Positions 59,270 to 64,000 of a stretch of 64,000 bases of DNA are shown here, one piece after another. A program made the translations under genes and the position numbers. Source of the DNA: Physella acuta (Eukaryota; Mollusca; Gastropoda; Physidae). Every line of letters begins with the position of its first letter. The stretch's first letter is position 1. The stretch spans positions 434,001 to 498,000 of the forward strand of contig NW_026731992.1 in the NCBI RefSeq assembly GCF_028476545.1, given 5' to 3'. The notes below the pieces were generated by a model that did not search any database, was not told the origin of the DNA, and saw only the letters and a list, made by a program, of their open reading frames with translations.

Positions 59270-62112
59270 AAATGTTCTCTCAATTGGCCAATGTTCCCTC
59301 AATTGGCCAATGTTCTCTCAATTGGCCAATGGCAAATGTTCTCTCAATTGGCCAATGGCAAAATGTTCTCTCAATTGGCCAATGTTCTCTCAATTAGCAT
59401 GTGGCTAATGTTCCCTCAATTAGCATGTGGCTAATGTTCCCTCAATTAGCATGTGGCTAATGTTCCCTCAATTAGCATGTGGCTAATGTTCCCTCAATTA
59501 GCATGTGGCCAATGTTCTCTCAATTAGCATGTGGCCAATGTTCCCTCAATTAGCTTGTGGCCAATGTTCCCTCAATTAGCTTGTGGCTAATGTTCCCTCA
59601 ATTAGCATGTGGCTAATGTTCCCTCAATTAGCATGTGGCTAATGTTCCCTCAATTAGCATGTGGCTAATGTTCCCTCAATTAGCATGTGGCTAATGTTCC
59701 CTCAATTCGCTTGTGGCTAATGTTCCCTCAATTCGCTTGTGGCTAATGTTCCCTCAATTAGCATGTGGCTATTGTTCCCTCAATTAGCATGTGGCTAATG
59801 TTCCCTCAATTAGCATGTGGCTAATGTTCCCTCAATTAGCATGTGGCTAATGTTCCCTCAATTAGCATGTGGCTAATGTTCCCTCAATTAGCATGTGGCT
59901 AATGTTCCCTCAATTAGAATGTGGCTAATGTTCCCTCAATTAGCTTGTGGCTAATGTTCCCTCAATTAGCATGTGGCTAATGTTCCCTCAATTAGCATGT
60001 GGCCAATGTTCCCTCAATTAGCATGTGGCCAATGTTCCCTCAATTAGCATGTGGCCAATGTTCTCTCAATTAGCATGTGGCCAATGTTCCCTCAATTAGC
60101 ATGTGGCTAATGTTCCCTCAATTAGCATGTGGCTAATGTTCCCTCAATTAGCATGTGGCTAATGTTCCCTCAATTAGCATGTGGCTAATGTTCCCTCAAT
60201 TAGCATGTGGCTAATGTTCCATCAATTAGCATGTGGCTAATGTTCCCTCAATTAGCATGTGGCTAATGTTCCCTCAATTAGCATGTGGCCAATGTTCCCT
60301 CAATTAGCTTGTGGCCAATGTTCCCTCAATTAGCTTGTGGCTAATGTTCCCTCAATTAGCATGTGGCTAATGTTCCCTCAATTAGCATGTGGCTAATGTT
60401 CCCTCAATTAGCATGTGGCTAATGTTCCCTCAATTAGCATGTGGCTAATGTTCCCTCAATTCGCTTGTGGCTAATGTTCCCTCAATTCGCTTGTGGCTAA
60501 TGTTCCCTCAATTAGCATGTGGCTATTGTTCCCTCAATTAGCATGTGGCTAATGTTCCCTCAATTAGCATGTGGCTAATGTTCCCTCAATTAGCTTGTGG
60601 CTAATGTTCCCTCAATTAGCATGTGGCTAATGTTCCCTCAATTAGCATGTGGCTAATGTTCCCTCAATTAGCATGTGGCTAATGTTCCCTCAATTAGCAT
60701 GTGGCTAATGTTCCCTCAATTAGCATGTGGCTAATGTTCCCTCAATTAGAATGTGGCTAATGTTCCCTCAATTAGCTTGTGGCTAATGTTCCCTCAATTA
60801 GCATGTGGCTAATGTTCCCTCAATTAGCATGTGGCTAATGTTCCCTCAATTAGCATGTGGCCAATGTTCCCTCAATTAGCATGTGGCCAATGTTCTCTCA
60901 ATTAGCATGTGGCTAATGTTCCCTCAATTAGCTTGTGGCTAGTGTTCCCTCAATTAGCTTGTGGCTAATGTTCCCTCAATTAGCTTGTGGCTAATGTTCC
61001 CTCAATTAGCTTGTGGCTAATGTTTCCTCAATTAGCTTGTGGCTAATGTTCCCTCAATTAGCATGTGGCTAATGTTCCCTCAATTAGCTTGTGGCTAATG
61101 TTCCCTCAATTAGCATGTGGCTAATGTTCCCTCAATTAGCATGTGGCTAATGTTCCCTCAATTAGCATGTGGCTAATGGTCCCTCAATTAGCATGTGGCT
61201 AATGGTCCCTCAATTAGCATGTGGCTAATGGTCCCTCAATTAGCTTGTGGCTAACGTTCCCTCAATTAGCATGTGGCTAATGTTCCCTCAATTAGCATGT
61301 GGCTAATGTTCCCTCAATTAGCATGTGGCTAATGTTCCCTCAATTAGCATGTGGCTAATGTTCCCTCAATTAGCATGTGGCTAATGTTCCCTCAATTAGC
61401 ATGTGGCTAATGTTCCCTCAATTAGCATGTGGCTAATGTTCCCTTAATTAGCATGTGGCTAATGTTCCCTCAATTAGCATGTGGCTAATGTTCCCTCAAT
61501 TAGCATGTGGCTAATGTTCCCTCAATTAGCATGTGGCTAATGTTCCCTCAATTAGCATGTGGCTAATGTTCCCTCAATTAGCATGTGGCTAATGTTCCCT
61601 CAATTAGCATGTGGCTAATGTTCCCTCAATTAGCATGTGGCTAATGTTCCCTCAATTAGCATGTGACTAATGTTCCCTCAATTAGCATGTGGCTAATGTT
61701 CCCTCAATTAGCATGTGGCTAATGTTCCCTCAATTAGCATGTGGCTAATGTTCCCTCAATTAGCATGTGGCTAATGTTCCCTCAATTAGCATGTGGCTAA
61801 TGGTCCCTCAATTAGCATGTGGCTAATGGTCCCTCAATTAGCTTGTGGCTAACGTTCCCTCAATTAGCATGTGGCTAATGTTCCCTCAATTAGCATGTGG
61901 CTAATGTTCCCTCAATTAGCATGTGGCTAATGTTCCCTCAATTAGCATGTGGCTAATGTTCCCTCAATTAGCATGTGGCTAATGTTCCCTCAATTAGCAT
62001 GTGGCTAATGTTCCCTCAATTAGCATGTGGCTAATGTTCCCTCAATTAGCATGTGGCAAATGTTCCCTCAATTAGAATGTGGCTAATGTTCCCTCAATTA
62101 GAATGTGGCTAA
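59270..62112. repeat. 26-bp satellite-like array, about 109 copies
   Basis: AATTAGCATGTGGCTAATGT plus TCCCTC, the largest array in the window. Variant patterns recur at multiples of 26 (754 = 29 units, 832 = 32 units, 598 = 23 units), showing block duplication inside the array. Confidence 0.98.
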
Positions 62113-63079
62113 TTATCCATCCTTCATCATTATCCGCGCGTACGCCTAATAGCACGCCTAAATTGGTAAAAAGCATAAATATTTAAGCTTGATTTGTGGT
62201 ATGGTTTCTTGCGTTGTTTTTTTTTTTTTAAATTGATTTTTTGTACTTAAATTATTAATTTTGAATACATTCCTTTTTATAGATATGCTGCTCTTTAGTA
62301 TTTTTGTTTGAATAATAATCATACTATTAGACTATTTAAAGAAGGGCCAATAAGTCATGGTCGTATTATGAACGTTTGCTTATCTTTCACAATACAGCTC
62401 ATGTAGATCTAGATTTTAAAAATATTTTTTTATACGCAACAGCAGAGTCGTAGCTGGGGGGTGCAGCGACAGATCGTTTTCTAACGGTAACCTGGGTCTT
62501 CTAGTATTTTTTAAATGTTGTGAAACTGCTCCCTCCAGATGGTCATAAAAATCCGTACCTCCCTCTTTAACTAACCAACCATTCTATTTTCCTTTAACAG
62601 TTGGTTCTCTAACTATCCGCGGTTTAACTAAAAAAAACAAAAAATTTGTAAGCTAACCTGCCGGATTTAAATGGTTATTTAATAGCACGCCAAAAAGTTT
62701 TATTTGCCAGATAAAATTACTGGGAAATTGCGACGGAATATTTACCTTATTTTATTGCGTGTCGTAAAAGTGTGCGTCTCGACAAAAACAGAGATATTCA
62801 ATTTCTAGCATGACGTAACTGTGGGTAATGTGCAACATATGGGATCTGGCGGACACCGCCACAACCACCAGACTCACACACACTGCACGTCCACAGAGAA
62901 GCTGGCGGACACCGCCACAACCACCAGACTCACACACACACACTGCACGTCCACAGAGAAGCTGATGACATCATTAGAGCCAGCGATACACTACACGTTC
63001 AATATTTCCTGTCTGTTCCACGGTACACGCAAGTCGACTGGTGGCTGCCTGACGTCATAAGGCAGACAATCCAAGACCA
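62113..63079. other. AT-rich unique sequence with a 65-bp duplication
   Basis: No gene recognised. A roughly 65-bp direct duplication (CTGGCGGACACCGCCACAAC at about 62846 and 62902) lies near the right end. Confidence 0.45.
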
Positions 63080-63795
63080 AGTTCGCCACATTTGCTATGG
63101 GGTGTACAGCTCACGTGACTAAAGGTGTGATGGGGTGTACAGCTCACGTGGCTAAAGGTGTGATGGGATGTACAGGCCACGTGACTGACTGAAGGTGTGA
63201 TGGGGTGTACAGCTCACGTGACCAAAGGTGTGATGGGGGTGTACAGCTCACGTGACTAAAGGTGTGATGGGGTGTACAGCTCACGTGACCAAAGGTGTGA
63301 TGGGGGTGTACAGCTCACGTGACTAAAGGTGTGATGGGGTGTACAGCTCACGTGACTAAAGGTGTGATGGGGTGTACAGCTCACGTGACTAAAGGTGTGA
63401 TGGGGGTGTACAGGCCACGTGACTGACTGAAGGTGTGATGGGGTGTACAGCTCACGTGACTAAAGGTGTGATGGGGGTGTACAGGCCACGTGACTGACGG
63501 TGTGATGGGGTGTACAGCTCACGTGACTAAAGGTGTGATGGGGTGTACAGCTCACGTGACTAAAGGTGTGATGGGGGTGTACAGCTCACGTGACTAAAGG
63601 TGTGATGGGGTGTACAGCTCACGTGACTAAAGGTGTGATGGGGTGTACAGCTCACGTGACTAAAGGTGTGATGGGGGTGTACAGGCCACGTGACTGACTG
63701 AAGGTGTGATGGGGTGTACAGCTCACGTGACTAAAGGTGTGATGGGGTGTACAGCACACGTGGCTAAAGGTGTGATTGGCTGTACAGGTCACATG
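63080..63795. repeat. 31-bp minisatellite, about 22 copies, each with CACGTG
   Basis: The unit has GTGTACAGCTCACGTGACTA and AAGGTGTGATGGG. Every copy but the last holds the palindrome CACGTG, mostly as TCACGTGAC. Confidence 0.97.
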
Positions 63796-64000
63796 ACTCG
63801 AGTTCAACATCTTGATTCTGTAAACCCTTAAGGACCGATGTCTTTATGTGATTACTTCAAGAAAAAAATTATTTTCCCTTTTTTGGGGTTGCAACAATCT
63901 CAGGGGTGGGGGTGGAGGGGGAGGGAGGAGGAGAGAGAGGCTCTGCAAAGCTATTTTTGAGTCCAGATATAAAATTGTTTTAAATCGATTTCCGGAGATC
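63796..64000. other. Right edge
   Basis: G/A-rich stretch at 63903-63940, otherwise unremarkable. Confidence 0.4.

Overview
The window looks like animal nuclear DNA, most likely from a mollusc or a related invertebrate. That is an inference from short exons of metazoan neural and signalling genes, long introns, a Ty3/gypsy-type LTR element and many short TIR elements. No bacterial or organellar genes were seen. Two host genes lie on the minus strand. The 5'-most visible gene (17.1-43.7 kb, possibly with an untranslated exon near 45.7 kb) is a CRIM1-like transmembrane protein: signal peptide, IGFBP-type cysteine-rich module, a CRIM1-type cysteine region, two VWC domains, antistasin-like repeats, four more VWC domains, a transmembrane segment and a short basic tail. 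Thirteen coding exons were placed, and every internal intron I could phase splits a codon after its first base. Downstream of it (0.9-10.2 kb) are eight phase-compatible exons of an ionotropic glutamate receptor, covering most of the amino-terminal domain and the first half of the ligand-binding domain. Its pore and 3' end lie off the left edge, and its first exon(s) were not found.

More than a third of the window is minisatellite: about 40 arrays with units of 10-65 bp, several over 1 kb. Many fill a whole intron and start or stop exactly at an exon. In at least nine introns the repeat unit carries a copy of the neighbouring splice donor or acceptor plus the adjoining exon bases. I consider this the main structural finding on the host genes.

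At 46.59-51.95 kb sits a Ty3/gypsy-type LTR element with two 640-bp LTRs that look identical, so it is young. Its single long reading frame of 1221 codons is chimeric. It begins with a stretch resembling the C-terminal transmembrane part of the lysosomal transporter MFSD1, continues with a Gag-like region and a long coiled coil, and ends with an integrase. I recognise no polymerase part, so it is best regarded as a non-autonomous, broken fossil that has picked up host-like sequence.

The rest holds short TIR elements with ends like CAGAGGCGTAGCGA (eight copies, some nested), a second G-run-rich TIR family (three copies), a dispersed non-coding repeat family of about 1 kb (three copies, one inverted) whose 3' part is GTTTGTG-rich, and several long (AT)n tracts. 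The segment from 52 kb to the right end has no recognisable gene.
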